Of a DNA stretch of 47,301 nucleotides, positions 1 to 8,800 are shown one piece after another. Within the stretch, counting starts at the first letter, position 1. Each line of letters starts with the position of its first letter. The notes under the pieces are model-generated. The model saw only the letters and a list, made by a program, of their open reading frames with translations. It was not told the DNA's origin and did not search any database. This DNA is from Frankiales bacterium (lineage in GTDB: Bacteria; Actinomycetota; Actinomycetes; Mycobacteriales; SCTD01): contig JAODND010000021.1 of NCBI GenBank assembly GCA_025465465.1, positions 1-47,301 of the forward strand, read 5' to 3'. A program made the position numbers and the translations under genes.

Positions 1-177
1 ATCGCCAACAACAGCCGCGACCTGCTCCTGCAGGTCGAGCGGGCCCTGGCGCGGCTGGACGCCGGCACCTACGGGCGCTGCGAGAACTGCGGTGACCCGA
101 TCCCGAAGGCCCGCCTCCAGGCCTTCCCGCGCGCCACGCTGGACGTGAAGTGCAAGCAGCGCGAGGAGCGGCGCTGA
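1..177 (+). CDS. DksA/TraR-type C4 zinc-finger protein (3' part only)
   Basis: The gene is cut by the window start; the last 58 codons are present, ending TGA. A helical stretch is followed by CENCGDPIPKARL and then [17 protein letters not shown], which is the C-terminal zinc-finger of the DksA/TraR family. These proteins bind RNA polymerase or act as small regulators. The first Cys pair (CxxC) is intact. In the second pair the first Cys is replaced by Asp (TLDVKC where TLCVEC is usual), so only three Cys ligands are visible. The lspA reading frame begins inside the 3' end, which suggests translational coupling. The family call is firm; whether the finger binds zinc normally is uncertain. Confidence 0.85.
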   Translation: MANNSRDLLLQVERALARLDAGTYGRCENCGDPIPKARLQAFPRATLDVKCKQREERR

Positions 178-662
178 ACCGTCCCCGGGTCCTGCTCGTC
201 CTGGTGGCACTGCTCACGGTCGCCCTCGACGCGGGCACGAAGGCCCTCGTCGTGGCGCGGCTCGAGGGCAAGGACTCGGTCCGGTTGCCCGGCGGCGCGG
301 TCACCTTCGTGGTGTCGCGCAACAGCGGTGCGGCATTCTCCTTTGCCGAGGGACTGACCCTGGTGTTCACCGCGGTCGCGGTGGCGGTCATCGCCTACAT
401 CGTGCGGACCCTGCCTCGGCTGCGCTCCGGCTGGTGGGCGCTCACCCTCGGGCTGCTGTTGGGGGGCGCCCTCGGCAACCTCATCGACCGGCTGACCCGT
501 GCTCCCGGCTTCGGCCGCGGCCGAGTCGTCGACTTCATCTCCGTACCGCATTTCGCCAGCTTCAACGTCGCCGACAGCGGCATCACGATCGGGGCCGCGC
601 TCGCGATCCTGCTCTCGTTCCGCGGTATCGAGGTGGACGGAACGCGCAAGCAGGCAGACTAG
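150..662 (+). CDS. lspA: Lipoprotein signal peptidase II (LspA)
   Basis: This is the aspartic membrane peptidase that cleaves prolipoprotein signal peptides after Lgt has added diacylglycerol. There are four predicted membrane segments. Family motifs are visible: DAGTK near the N-terminus, SRNSGAAFS, then GNLIDR with VVDFI, and [11 protein letters not shown], which carries the second catalytic Asp. Length is 170 aa from GTG at 150. An alternative is a CTG at 174 that overlaps the upstream TGA (CTGA) and has GAGGAG before it, giving 162 aa. The sequence does not decide between them. The gene overlaps the zinc-finger gene and is followed by an rluD-type gene, a common lspA-rluD order. Confidence 0.96.
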   Translation: MQAARGAALNRPRVLLVLVALLTVALDAGTKALVVARLEGKDSVRLPGGAVTFVVSRNSGAAFSFAEGLTLVFTAVAVAVIAYIVRTLPRLRSGWWALTLGLLLGGALGNLIDRLTRAPGFGRGRVVDFISVPHFASFNVADSGITIGAALAILLSFRGIEVDGTRKQAD

Positions 663-666
663 AGAG

Positions 667-1599
667 GTGAGCACGGACCGAAGGAGCCTTCCCGTGCCGG
701 AGGGCCTCGACGGCCTCCGGCTCGACGCCGCGCTGTCGCGGTTGTTCGGCCTCTCCCGGACCACAGCGGTCACGATCATCGAGAGCGGCGGGGCGAGCCT
801 CGACGGCAGGATCCGCGGCAAGTCCGACCGGGTGCTCGCCGGGTCGGTGCTCGAGGTCGACCTGCCTGGGCCGGCGTCGACCACGTTCTCGCCGCCGCAG
901 GTCGTCGACGGCCTGCGGGTGGTCCATGAGGACGACAGCATCATCGTCGTCGACAAGCCGGTCGGCGTCGCCGCCCACCCCTCCGGCAGCTGGGAAGGCC
1001 CCACCGTGATCGGCGGTCTCGCCGCCGCCGGACACCGGGTGTCGACGAGCGGTGCCGAGGAGCGGCAGGGGGTCGTGCACCGCCTCGACGTCGGCACCAG
1101 CGGCCTCATGGTGGTCGCGAAGAGCGAGCATGCCTACACCGTGCTGAAGGACGCGTTTCGCGAGCGGACCGTCGACAAGCGCTACCACACGCTCGTCCAG
1201 GGTCACCCGGATCCGATGACCGGCACGGTGGACGCGCCGATCGACCGGCACCCGACCTCGGCATACAAGTTCGCCGTCGTCGCGGGCGGCCGCGACAGCG
1301 TCACGCACTACGCGACGATCGAGGCCTTCCGGCACGCGACCCTGCTGGAGATCCACCTCGAGACCGGCCGCACCCACCAGATCCGGGTGCACATGGCGGC
1401 GCTCAAGCACCCGTGCGTCGGCGACATCACGTACGGCGCCGACCCGACCCTGTCGAAGAAGCTGAAGCTCGAGCGGCAGTGGCTGCACGCCGTGAAGCTG
1501 TCCTTCGCCCACCCCGACGACGGTCGATGGGTGTCGTTCGACAGTCCCTACCCGGCCGATCTCCAGCTGGCTCTCGACACGATCGCGGCGATGTCGTGA
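667..1599 (+). CDS. RluD-family 23S rRNA pseudouridine synthase
   Basis: This 310-aa enzyme is predicted to isomerise uridines in 23S rRNA. An N-terminal S4 RNA-binding domain (about residues 10-75) precedes the RluA/RluD catalytic domain. The catalytic Asp sits in [16 protein letters not shown], and [11 protein letters not shown] is the conserved later motif. GTG at 667 follows the lspA stop by 4 bp and gives an N-terminus ([12 protein letters not shown]) of the kind I recall in relatives. A second GTG at 694 has a better Shine-Dalgarno (AAGGAG at 681-686, 7 bp spacing), so the start may be nine codons later. The stop overlaps the next gene. The exact target uridine cannot be told. Confidence 0.94.
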   Translation: MSTDRRSLPVPEGLDGLRLDAALSRLFGLSRTTAVTIIESGGASLDGRIRGKSDRVLAGSVLEVDLPGPASTTFSPPQVVDGLRVVHEDDSIIVVDKPVGVAAHPSGSWEGPTVIGGLAAAGHRVSTSGAEERQGVVHRLDVGTSGLMVVAKSEHAYTVLKDAFRERTVDKRYHTLVQGHPDPMTGTVDAPIDRHPTSAYKFAVVAGGRDSVTHYATIEAFRHATLLEIHLETGRTHQIRVHMAALKHPCVGDITYGADPTLSKKLKLERQWLHAVKLSFAHPDDGRWVSFDSPYPADLQLALDTIAAMS

Positions 1600-2588
1600 A
1601 GCTGAGGGAACTCGATGACAACGCCGAGCGGCAGCTCGCGTCGCTCGACCAGCGCTTCGTCGCCGCGGCGGCCCCGAAGGTGGCCAAGGCCGTCGACGAG
1701 CTCGGCCACGCGGTGCGGCGTACCAGGAAGGCGGCCGCGGGCCTTGCCCGCGAGGTGGACCTGCGCGACCTCAACGCCCTCGACGTGAAGTACGCGACGA
1801 GGGGACCGCTGGCGTTCTTCCGGGAGGTGCCGCAGCTGCTCGCCGTCATCACGGGCATCGTCTTCATCGTCGGCACACTCACGGCCGCGCACGAGTTGCA
1901 GTCCCGCCAGACCTCCGCGGACCAGACCGTGCAGCCACCGACCGACGGTGCCTCGACGCCGGGCTCGCAGCAGCAGGTGCTGTCGCTCGGGCCGACGATC
2001 GGCAAGCCGGCGTCGACCTACCTGACCTATGCGGCCACGAGCCTCACCGAAGCGGCGACGAGTGCACCTGACGACCAGCGGCTCGCGATGGTGTCGCTGT
2101 CCGCCTACTACCGGCCGCTGCAGGCGAGCAGCATCCTGTCCGGCTATGTCGTCAACCGCGCCTGGGTGCGCGACACCGGTGCCGGACGCACGGCGCCGTC
2201 GATGCCGGTGGAGGTCAGCGGTGACCTCGGCAGGCAGCTCACCGCGTTCTACGCCAGGACAGCCCAGGGCCAGGGGGATGCCGCGACGCAGTACCAGAAG
2301 CTCGCCGACACGACCGACGAGACGCATTACAAGACGTTCTACGAGCAGTTCGCGAAGCTCTCCCGCGCTCAAGCCAAGGCGTTCGGCCATGACTGCGCCT
2401 GCGCCTACGCGTTCGTCGTGTCGGCGACACCCACGCAGCTCCTGTCGCTCCGGTCCCGACCGGGGATCCGGTCCATCGAGGTGGCCGGACGAGGCGCGCG
2501 GCTCTCAGACCTCGACATCAGCACCCTGCTGCCGGAGGTCAAGGGGATCGTCCCCAACCCCGCCGCGCTGGCCGACCCGCCGTCGTGA
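1596..2588 (+). CDS. Single-pass membrane protein of unknown function
   Basis: I do not recognise a family with a known function. The 330-aa product has an N-terminal charged, probably helical region ([18 protein letters not shown]). One membrane segment follows at about residues 83-102 ([17 protein letters not shown]), then a Thr/Pro/Ser-rich linker and a C-terminal globular part of about 200 residues containing [14 protein letters not shown]. No catalytic signature is evident. The topology suggests a small cytoplasmic N-terminus and an extracytoplasmic C-terminal domain. It starts at a GTG overlapping the rluD-type stop (GTGA) and its own stop overlaps the GNAT gene, so it is probably co-translated in an lspA-rluD operon. 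Confidence 0.85.
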   Translation: MKLRELDDNAERQLASLDQRFVAAAAPKVAKAVDELGHAVRRTRKAAAGLAREVDLRDLNALDVKYATRGPLAFFREVPQLLAVITGIVFIVGTLTAAHELQSRQTSADQTVQPPTDGASTPGSQQQVLSLGPTIGKPASTYLTYAATSLTEAATSAPDDQRLAMVSLSAYYRPLQASSILSGYVVNRAWVRDTGAGRTAPSMPVEVSGDLGRQLTAFYARTAQGQGDAATQYQKLADTTDETHYKTFYEQFAKLSRAQAKAFGHDCACAYAFVVSATPTQLLSLRSRPGIRSIEVAGRGARLSDLDISTLLPEVKGIVPNPAALADPPS

Positions 2589-2998
2589 TCGCCCGGCTCG
2601 CCGAGGCCGCGGACCTACCGGCGGTCTTCGCGCTGCGCCACGAGGTGTTCGTGATCGGGCAGGACGTGCCGGAGGACCTCGAGCGCGACGACCTCGACGT
2701 GCTCTCCGACCACGCGGTCGCGATCGTCGGCGGCGAGGTCGTCGGCACGGGCAGGTTGCTCCCCGATGGGACGATAGGGCGGATGGCGGTGGCGTCGTCC
2801 GTCCGTGGGCAGGGCATCGGCGCCGCGGTGCTCGGCGTCCTCGAGGAGCAGGCCCGCCAACGCGGCTTCCCCGCGGTCGAGCTGCACGCGCAGGTGCACG
2901 CGCTCGGCTTCTACGACCGCTACGGCTACGTTCCGTGCAGCGAGGTCTACCTCGAAGCCGGGATCGAGCACCAGTCGATGCGCAAGGAGCTCACGTGA
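2585..2998 (+). CDS. GNAT-family N-acetyltransferase (ElaA-like)
   Basis: This compact 137-aa single-domain acetyltransferase uses acetyl-CoA; the substrate is unknown. The acetyl-CoA-binding motif A is VRGQGIGAAVLGVLEEQA at about residues 75-92. The opening (ALRHEVFVIGQDVPEDLERDD) and the close (FYDRYGYVPC then YLEAGIEHQSMRKEL) resemble the ElaA subgroup, which shares the HxxM end pattern. GTG at 2585 overlaps the stop of the membrane-protein gene, and its stop overlaps the next start, so it is an internal operon member. Confidence 0.92.
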   Translation: MIARLAEAADLPAVFALRHEVFVIGQDVPEDLERDDLDVLSDHAVAIVGGEVVGTGRLLPDGTIGRMAVASSVRGQGIGAAVLGVLEEQARQRGFPAVELHAQVHALGFYDRYGYVPCSEVYLEAGIEHQSMRKELT

Positions 2999-3372
2999 GC
3001 AACCTCGATGTGGTCAACCAGTTCCTCAAGGTCTGTGCCAAGCGGGACTACTCCGCCGCCCACGGGCTCGTGACCGACGACCTCGAATACCAGAACATGA
3101 TGCTGCCTGCCGTGCACGGCAAGCAGGCGATGAGCGACACCTGCGACATGCTGCTGTCACTGTGCGAGGACTCCGAATGGCTCGTCCACCACGAGGTCGC
3201 GAGCGGTGACCTCGTGATGAACGAGCGCACCGACCGGTTCCTCAAGGACGGCGCCTGGCACGACCTGCCGGTCGCCGGCGTCTTCCAGCTCCGGGACGGT
3301 CTGATCTCGAGCTGGCACGACTACTTCGACCTGCAGACCGCCATGGCAGCGCTGTTCCCGGAAAGCCCTTAG
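2995..3372 (+). CDS. Limonene-1,2-epoxide-hydrolase-like protein
   Basis: The 125-aa product has the NTF2-like/SnoaL fold of the limonene-epoxide-hydrolase family, which opens epoxides with water. The residues known to matter in the Rhodococcus enzyme appear in order. The Tyr/Asn pair is in EYQNMML. The Arg-x-Asp pair is in NERTDRF. The late Asp is in HDYFDL, after GVFQLRDGLIS. This supports a working active site rather than a mere fold relative. The substrate is unknown. GTG at 2995 overlaps the GNAT stop (GTGA). The stop shares four bases with the stop of the convergent epimerase gene. Confidence 0.85.
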   Translation: MSNLDVVNQFLKVCAKRDYSAAHGLVTDDLEYQNMMLPAVHGKQAMSDTCDMLLSLCEDSEWLVHHEVASGDLVMNERTDRFLKDGAWHDLPVAGVFQLRDGLISSWHDYFDLQTAMAALFPESP

Positions 3373-4250
3373 GGCACGGGGATGTCGGGCAACCCGCGGG
3401 CGACGTCCCAGGCCCGGGTGTCCGCTGCCGTCGTGGCCAGCGGCGTGGTCGGCATGCCCATGGAGAGCGCGGCCGCGGCGCTCCGCCGGAACATGACGTC
3501 CCACGTCTCGTCGGGCAGCACGAGCGGGAAGCCGGGCTTGGGCTCCTTCTCCACGAGCTCCTCGGCGCCGCACACCCGGATGAGCTCGGCCAGCGTCACG
3601 GCCGGCTGCGGCCCGACCGCGTTGTAGATACCTGTCTGGTCCTTCTCGAGCAGCAGGACGACCAGACGCGCCAGGTCGCGCGCGTCGATGACCTGCACGG
3701 GCTGGTCGAGACGCCCTGGCACCTCGACGGTTCCCGTCGCCCTGGTCCAGTAGGTGAACCGCTCCGTCGGGTCGTGCGGTCCCGCGACGATCCCCGGCCG
3801 CACGATGGTGGCCCGGTCACCGTGCAGGTCCTGCACGTCGTCCTCGCAGGCGACCTTCAGGGGTCCGTAGGTGTCTCCATCCACGACCTCGGACTCCCGG
3901 TGTGGCGGAAGCCGCGGACTGTCCTCGGTCATGCCGTCGCCTGCGGCGGTGCGGTCGTAGACCGAGCCGGTGCTGATGAACAGGTATCGCCCGGTCGACA
4001 CCGCCGCAGACGCCTCCCGGACGTGCCGCGGCACGTACGCCGACACGTCGACGACGGCGTCCCACGAGGTGCCGGCGATGCTCGCGTAGTCGCCGGCATC
4101 CCGGTCGCCGGTCGCTCTCGCCGTACCGGGAAAGAGGTCGGCACCGGTCTTGCCGCGCGTGAACAGGGTCGAGGTGTGGCCGCGATCGAGCAGGTCCTGC
4201 ACAATCGCGCGACCGACGAAGGAGGTGCCGCCCAAGACGAGAACATTCAT
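3369..4250 (-). CDS. NAD-dependent epimerase/reductase (extended SDR)
   Basis: The 293-aa product opens with an ATG and a Rossmann nucleotide-binding loop (MNVLVLGGTSFVGRAIVQ). STGSVYD is followed by the YxxxK catalytic pair in DTYGPLKVACE. VRPGIVAGPHD and VIDARDLARL are typical of extended SDR epimerases and isoflavone-reductase-like proteins. The substrate is not predictable. It lies 11 bp downstream of the VOC gene on the same strand, so the two probably form an operon. It converges on the epoxide-hydrolase-like gene with a 4-bp stop overlap. Confidence 0.9.
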   Translation of the reverse strand: MNVLVLGGTSFVGRAIVQDLLDRGHTSTLFTRGKTGADLFPGTARATGDRDAGDYASIAGTSWDAVVDVSAYVPRHVREASAAVSTGRYLFISTGSVYDRTAAGDGMTEDSPRLPPHRESEVVDGDTYGPLKVACEDDVQDLHGDRATIVRPGIVAGPHDPTERFTYWTRATGTVEVPGRLDQPVQVIDARDLARLVVLLLEKDQTGIYNAVGPQPAVTLAELIRVCGAEELVEKEPKPGFPLVLPDETWDVMFRRSAAAALSMGMPTTPLATTAADTRAWDVARGLPDIPVP

Positions 4251-4261
4251 GGGATCGGACA

Positions 4262-4699
4262 CTAGGTCACGCAGAACTCGTTGCCCTCGGGGTCCTGGAG
4301 CGATACGCCGTAGTGGTCCTCGTACTCGTTGAGCACCCTCAACCGGATGGCACCCGCGGCCTCGAGTCGCCGTGCCCGTTCCTCCACGACCAGGATGCGC
4401 TCCGGTTTCGGCAGGCCGCGGCCGACGACCACGTCCAGGTGGACCCGGTTCTTCGCTGCCTTGCTCTCCGGAACCACCTGGAACCAGATGGCCGGCAGGT
4501 TGCCCTCGGGGTCCCGGATGCGATCCTGACAGTCGTCGTCGCCGAGCTCGTCCTCGGGGATGCCGATGTCGAGGTACCAGTCGCGCCAGGTGGCGTGGCC
4601 CTCGGGCGGCGGTGCGGGCTCGTAGTCGAGCGCGAGGCACCAGAACCGCACCTGCGCCGCAGGGTCTCGGCAGTCGATGGTGATCTGCAGTCCCGTCAT
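4262..4699 (-). CDS. VOC-family (glyoxalase-like) protein
   Basis: The 145-aa product has two beta-alpha-beta-beta-beta repeats of the vicinal-oxygen-chelate fold. The first runs from LQITIDCRDPAAQVRFW to AIWFQVVPESKAAKNRVHLDVVV. The second ends in GVSLQDPEGNEFCVT, the usual VOC C-terminus. It resembles the Glyoxalase_6-type proteins found widely in Actinobacteria; their metal use and substrates are mostly unknown. Upstream, a reverse-strand TACGGT box (4708-4713) lies 8 bp from the ATG. The start is only 19 bp from the divergent phosphatase start. Confidence 0.88.
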   Translation of the reverse strand: MTGLQITIDCRDPAAQVRFWCLALDYEPAPPPEGHATWRDWYLDIGIPEDELGDDDCQDRIRDPEGNLPAIWFQVVPESKAAKNRVHLDVVVGRGLPKPERILVVEERARRLEAAGAIRLRVLNEYEDHYGVSLQDPEGNEFCVT

Positions 4700-4718
4700 G
4701 CTGTGCCACCGTAGTGGG

Positions 4719-5156
4719 GTGCCTCGACTGATCCTGCTGCGTCATGCCAAAGCCGAGCCGCACCGCACCGACGACCACTCCCGGGTGCTCGCCCCGCGCG
4801 GCCGTGCCGACGCGGAGGCCGTGAAGGCGCTGATGGCGTCACTGTCCCCGGAGCAGGCAGTCGTCTCGACCTCGGCCCGGACCCGGGAGACGTGGGCGCT
4901 CGCCGATCCGGGCGGCGTGCTCGCGGTCTTCGACGAGCGGGTCTACGAGGCGTCGGTGGACGACCTGCGGGAGGTGCTGGGGGAGGTGATCGTCGGGTCC
5001 GCGGTGCTGGTGGGTCACAACCCCTCGATCGAGCAGCTTGCCTGGGAGCTCGAGCCGAACGACGACACGACCCGCGGCATGCGCACGTGCGGGGTGGCGG
5101 TCTTCGAGGTCGCCGACTGGACACTCGGCGGCGCCCGCATGACCGCCTGGCACTGA
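4719..5156 (+). CDS. SixA-like histidine phosphatase
   Basis: The 145-aa product belongs to the histidine (RHG) phosphatase superfamily. The phospho-accepting His is in LILLRHAKAEP. TSARTRETW and the late His in VLVGHNPSIEQLAWEL complete the active site. Family members such as SixA remove phosphate from phosphohistidine; the partner here is unknown. GTG at 4719 gives the short N-terminus (PRLILLRHAK) usual for the family. The gene is divergent from the VOC gene and convergent with the Rrf2-type gene. Confidence 0.9.
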   Translation: MPRLILLRHAKAEPHRTDDHSRVLAPRGRADAEAVKALMASLSPEQAVVSTSARTRETWALADPGGVLAVFDERVYEASVDDLREVLGEVIVGSAVLVGHNPSIEQLAWELEPNDDTTRGMRTCGVAVFEVADWTLGGARMTAWH

Positions 5157-5275
5157 CCGTCGAGGGGTCCCTCCGGAAAGTCACCGCCGGGCGACCCGAC
5201 GGCACCGGTCGCACGCTCAGCGTGGCCGATCTCTGACCGCCCAGGCGTGAAGAAGTGGAGGGAGGGGTGCTTGGC

Positions 5276-5740
5276 TCAGTCGAACCAGGGGGCGACCCAG
5301 GCTTCGGGGGCACCGGTGAGCTTGGCGATGTGCTTGGGCAGCTTGCCCGTGGCGATGTCGGCCAGGCTGACGTTGCTCAGCACGCCCCGCAGGGCAGCCC
5401 GGACCGCGACCCAGACGTCGAGGAGCGGCTCGGCGGAGCCGTGGTACTCGACCTGCTCGGGTCGCTCGCCCCGCACGAGCGCCATCGGGCCCTCGACCGC
5501 CCGGATGACATCCGCGACGGAGATCTCGGAGGCCGGCTTGGACAGCCAGTAGCCGCCGTGGGCGCCGCGGCGGCTCTTCACGAGGCCGCTGTGCCGCAGC
5601 TCGGACAAGATCGCCTCGAGGAACTTCGCGGGGATCTGCTGGGCGGTGGCGATGGACTCGCTGGTCACCGGGAACTCCGAGCTCGACGCGAGCTGGATCG
5701 CGGCGCGCACGGCGTAGTCGGCCTTCGCGGAGATATGCAC
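5276..5740 (-). CDS. Rrf2-family transcriptional regulator lacking cluster cysteines
   Basis: The 154-aa product has the Rrf2 winged-helix N-terminus: HISAKADYAVRAAIQLA, then QQIPAKFLEAILSELRHSGLVKSRRGAHGGYWLS as recognition helix and wing. A dimerisation helix and a ligand region follow. There is no cysteine in the whole protein, so it cannot ligate an iron-sulfur cluster through Cys as IscR, NsrR or RirA do. A different ligand or a redox-independent role is likely. GTG at 5740 gives the family's usual start. TTGGAT lies 6 bp upstream on the reverse strand, which fits a leaderless mRNA. It is divergent from dnaE. Confidence 0.9.
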   Translation of the reverse strand: MHISAKADYAVRAAIQLASSSEFPVTSESIATAQQIPAKFLEAILSELRHSGLVKSRRGAHGGYWLSKPASEISVADVIRAVEGPMALVRGERPEQVEYHGSAEPLLDVWVAVRAALRGVLSNVSLADIATGKLPKHIAKLTGAPEAWVAPWFD

Positions 5741-5875
5741 GTCACCATCCAACCCTGCCGGTGCGTCGGCCGAAAGTTGTCCCCCCTCCGTGCCAAACTG
5801 GTGCCTCCCGCAGAGCACGGCCCGCCTTCCCCTCGGACCGCCCTGTACCACTGGCGCAACCTGGAGTGACTGAGC
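5741..5875. promoter_or_regulatory. Divergent promoter region, Rrf2-type gene / dnaE
   Basis: This gap separates two divergent genes. For the regulator, a reverse TTGGAT (5747-5752) sits 6 bp from its GTG. For dnaE, TACCAC near 5846 is a possible -10, and GGAG at about 5863-5866 is a Shine-Dalgarno before GTG 5876. An 8-bp palindrome TCGGCCGA (5766-5773) between them could be an operator half or a full site. All assignments are inferences from position. Confidence 0.4.
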
Positions 5876-8800
5876 GTGGCTGACTCGTTCGTGCACCTGC
5901 ACGTGCACACCGAGTACTCCATGCTCGACGGCGCGGCACGCCTGGACGACCTGTTCAAGCGCACCCAGGAGCTCGGGATGCCGGCCATCGCCATGACCGA
6001 CCACGGCAACGTGTTCGGGGCCTACGACTTCTGGAAGAAGGCCAAGGGCTACGACATCAAGCCGATCATCGGCAGCGAGATGTATGTCGCCCCGGCCTCG
6101 CGGTTCGACAAGACCCGGCACCGTTGGGGTGCCGGCGGCGAGGACGACATCTCCGGTGGCGGCGCCTACACCCACATGACGATGCTCAGCACCTCCACGA
6201 AGGGCATGCACGCGCTGTTCCGGCTCTCCAGCCTGGCGAGCCTCGAGGGCTTCTACTACAAGCCCCGCGTCGACAAGGAGCTGCTCGCCGAGCACGCGGT
6301 CGACCTGATCGGCACGACCGGGTGCCCCTCCGGCGAGATCCAGACCTACCTGCGGATGGGGGAGTACGACAAGGCCAAGCGCTCCGCCGGGGAGTTCCGC
6401 GACATCTTCGGAGCCGAGAACTTCTACTGCGAGCTGATGGACCACGGCCTCGAGATCGAGCGGCGGGCACAGCGCGACCTGATCCGGCTGGCCAAGGAGT
6501 TGGCCATCCCGTTCATCGCGACCAACGACCTGCACTACGTCGACCAGGCGGACGCCAAGGCGCACGAGGTGCTGCTGTGCGTCCAGTCCGGCAAGACGAT
6601 GGCCGACCCCAACCGCTTCAAGTTCGACGCGCACGACTTCTATGTGAAGTCGCCGCAGGAGATGCGCTCGTTGTGGAGCGAGTTCCCCGACGCCTGCGAC
6701 AACACGCTGCTGATCGCCGAGCGGTGTGAGACGAGCTTCAACGAGGGCGCCGACCTGATGCCCCGCGTCGAGGTCCCCGACGGCTGGACCGAGCAGACCT
6801 GGCTGCGGCACCTGGTCCACGAGGGCCTGCGGGAGCGGTTCCACGGCCAGGTCCCCGAGGGCCACGTCGTGCAGGCCGACTACGAGGTCGACGTCATCTG
6901 CAACATGGGCTTCCCCGGCTACTTCCTGGTGACCGCCGACCTGTGCCGCTATGCCAAGGACAGCGGCATCCGCGTCGGCCCGGGCCGCGGGTCGGCGGCC
7001 GGCTCGCTGGTCGCCTACGCCCTGAAGATCACCGAGCTCGACCCGGTCAAGCACAAGCTGCTCTTCGAGCGGTTCCTCAACCCCGACCGCATCTCCATGC
7101 CCGACATCGACCTCGACTTCGACGAGCGCCGCCGCGGCGACATGATCCGCTACGCGACCGAGAAGTACGGCGAGGAGCGCGTCTCCCAGATCATCACCTA
7201 CGGCACGATCAAGGCGAAGCAGGCCGTCAAGGACGCCAGCCGGGTCCTGGGCTACCCCTTCGCGGTCGGCGACAAGATCACCAAGGCGATGCCCGCCCCC
7301 GTCATGGGCAAGGACGTCCCGCTGGCGGGCATCTTCGACCCCACCCACAAGCGGTACGGCGAAGCGGGCGAGTTCCGGGCGCTCTACGACAGCGACCCCG
7401 ACGCGAAGGCGGTCGTCGACACCGCCCTTGGCCTCGAGGGGCTGAAGCGCCAGTGGGGCGTGCACGCGGCAGGCGTCATCCTGTGCCGCGAGCCGCTGCT
7501 CGACGTGATCCCGATCCAGCGCCGCGAGGCCGACGGCGCGATCATCACGCAGTTCGACATGGGCGCCTGCGAGACCCTCGGGCTGCTGAAGATGGACTTC
7601 CTCGGGCTGCGCAACCTCACCGTCCTGGACGACTGCCTCAAGCACATCAAGGTCAACCGCGGCGAGACCGTCGTGCTCGAGACGATCGACGAGATGGTCG
7701 CGGACGGGCCCACCTACGAGCTGCTCTCACGCGGCGACACCCTCGGGGTCTTCCAGCTCGACGGCGGGCCGATGCGCGCGCTGCTCCGCTCCATGCAGCC
7801 CGACTCCTTCGAGTCGATCTCCGCGGTCCTCGCCCTCTACCGGCCCGGACCGATGGGCGCCAACGCCCACAACGACTACGCCGACCGCAAGACCGGCCGC
7901 AAGCCGGTCGTGCCGATCCACCCCGAGCTGGCCGAGCCGCTCGAGGACATCCTGGGCGACACCTACGGGCTGATCGTCTACCAGGAGCAGGTCATGGCGA
8001 TCGCCCAGCACCTGGCCGGGTACACCCTCGGCGCCGCCGACCTGCTGCGCCGCGCGATGGGCAAGAAGAAGAAGGAGATCCTCGACAAGGAGTACATCCC
8101 GTTCCGCGACGGGATGAAGGCCAACGGATACTCCGACGACGCCATCAAGACCCTCTGGGACATCCTCGTCCCCTTCTCCGACTACGCCTTCAACCGCGCG
8201 CACACCGCCGGCTACGGGCTGGTGTCGTTCTGGACGGCCTACCTCAAGGCCAACTTCCCGGCCGAGTACATGGCGGCGCTGCTGACCTCGGTGAAGGACG
8301 ACAAGGACAAGAGCGCTCTCTACCTCGCGGAGTGCCGCCGGATGGGCATCAAGGTGCTGCCGCCCGATGTCAACGACTCCGACTCCGACTTCACCCCGCG
8401 GGGCACCGACATCCGGTTCGGGCTGTCGGCGATCCGCAACGTCGGCACCAACGTCGTGGCCTCCATCGTCGGGACCCGGACCGTGAAGGGCCGCTTCGAG
8501 AGCTTCGCCGACTACCTGTCGAAGGTCGAGGTCGTCGCCGTCAACAAGAAGACCGTGGAGTCGCTCATCAAGGCCGGCTCCTTCGACTCGCTCGGTGAGC
8601 CGCGCAAGGGCCTGCACACGGTTCACGCCGACGCGATCGACGCCTGCGTCGACGTGAAGAAGCAGGAGGCCATCGGCCAGTTCGACCTGTTCAGCTCCGC
8701 CGATGATGGAGATGTCGGCGGGTCCGACGAGGTGTCCAGCGTGTTCGACGTGCGGGTGCCGATGGGGGAGTGGGACAAGGCCGTCCTGCTGGCCTACGAG

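Noticed and set aside
5212..5224. CACGC-TCA-GCGTG hairpin between convergent SixA-like and Rrf2-type genes as terminator
   Set aside because: A 5-bp stem without T-run is too weak to call.
5742..7645. Antisense frame opposite dnaE, running on into the Rrf2-type gene
   Set aside because: Only the Rrf2 part (5276-5740) has real motifs; the rest is a shadow of dnaE codons.
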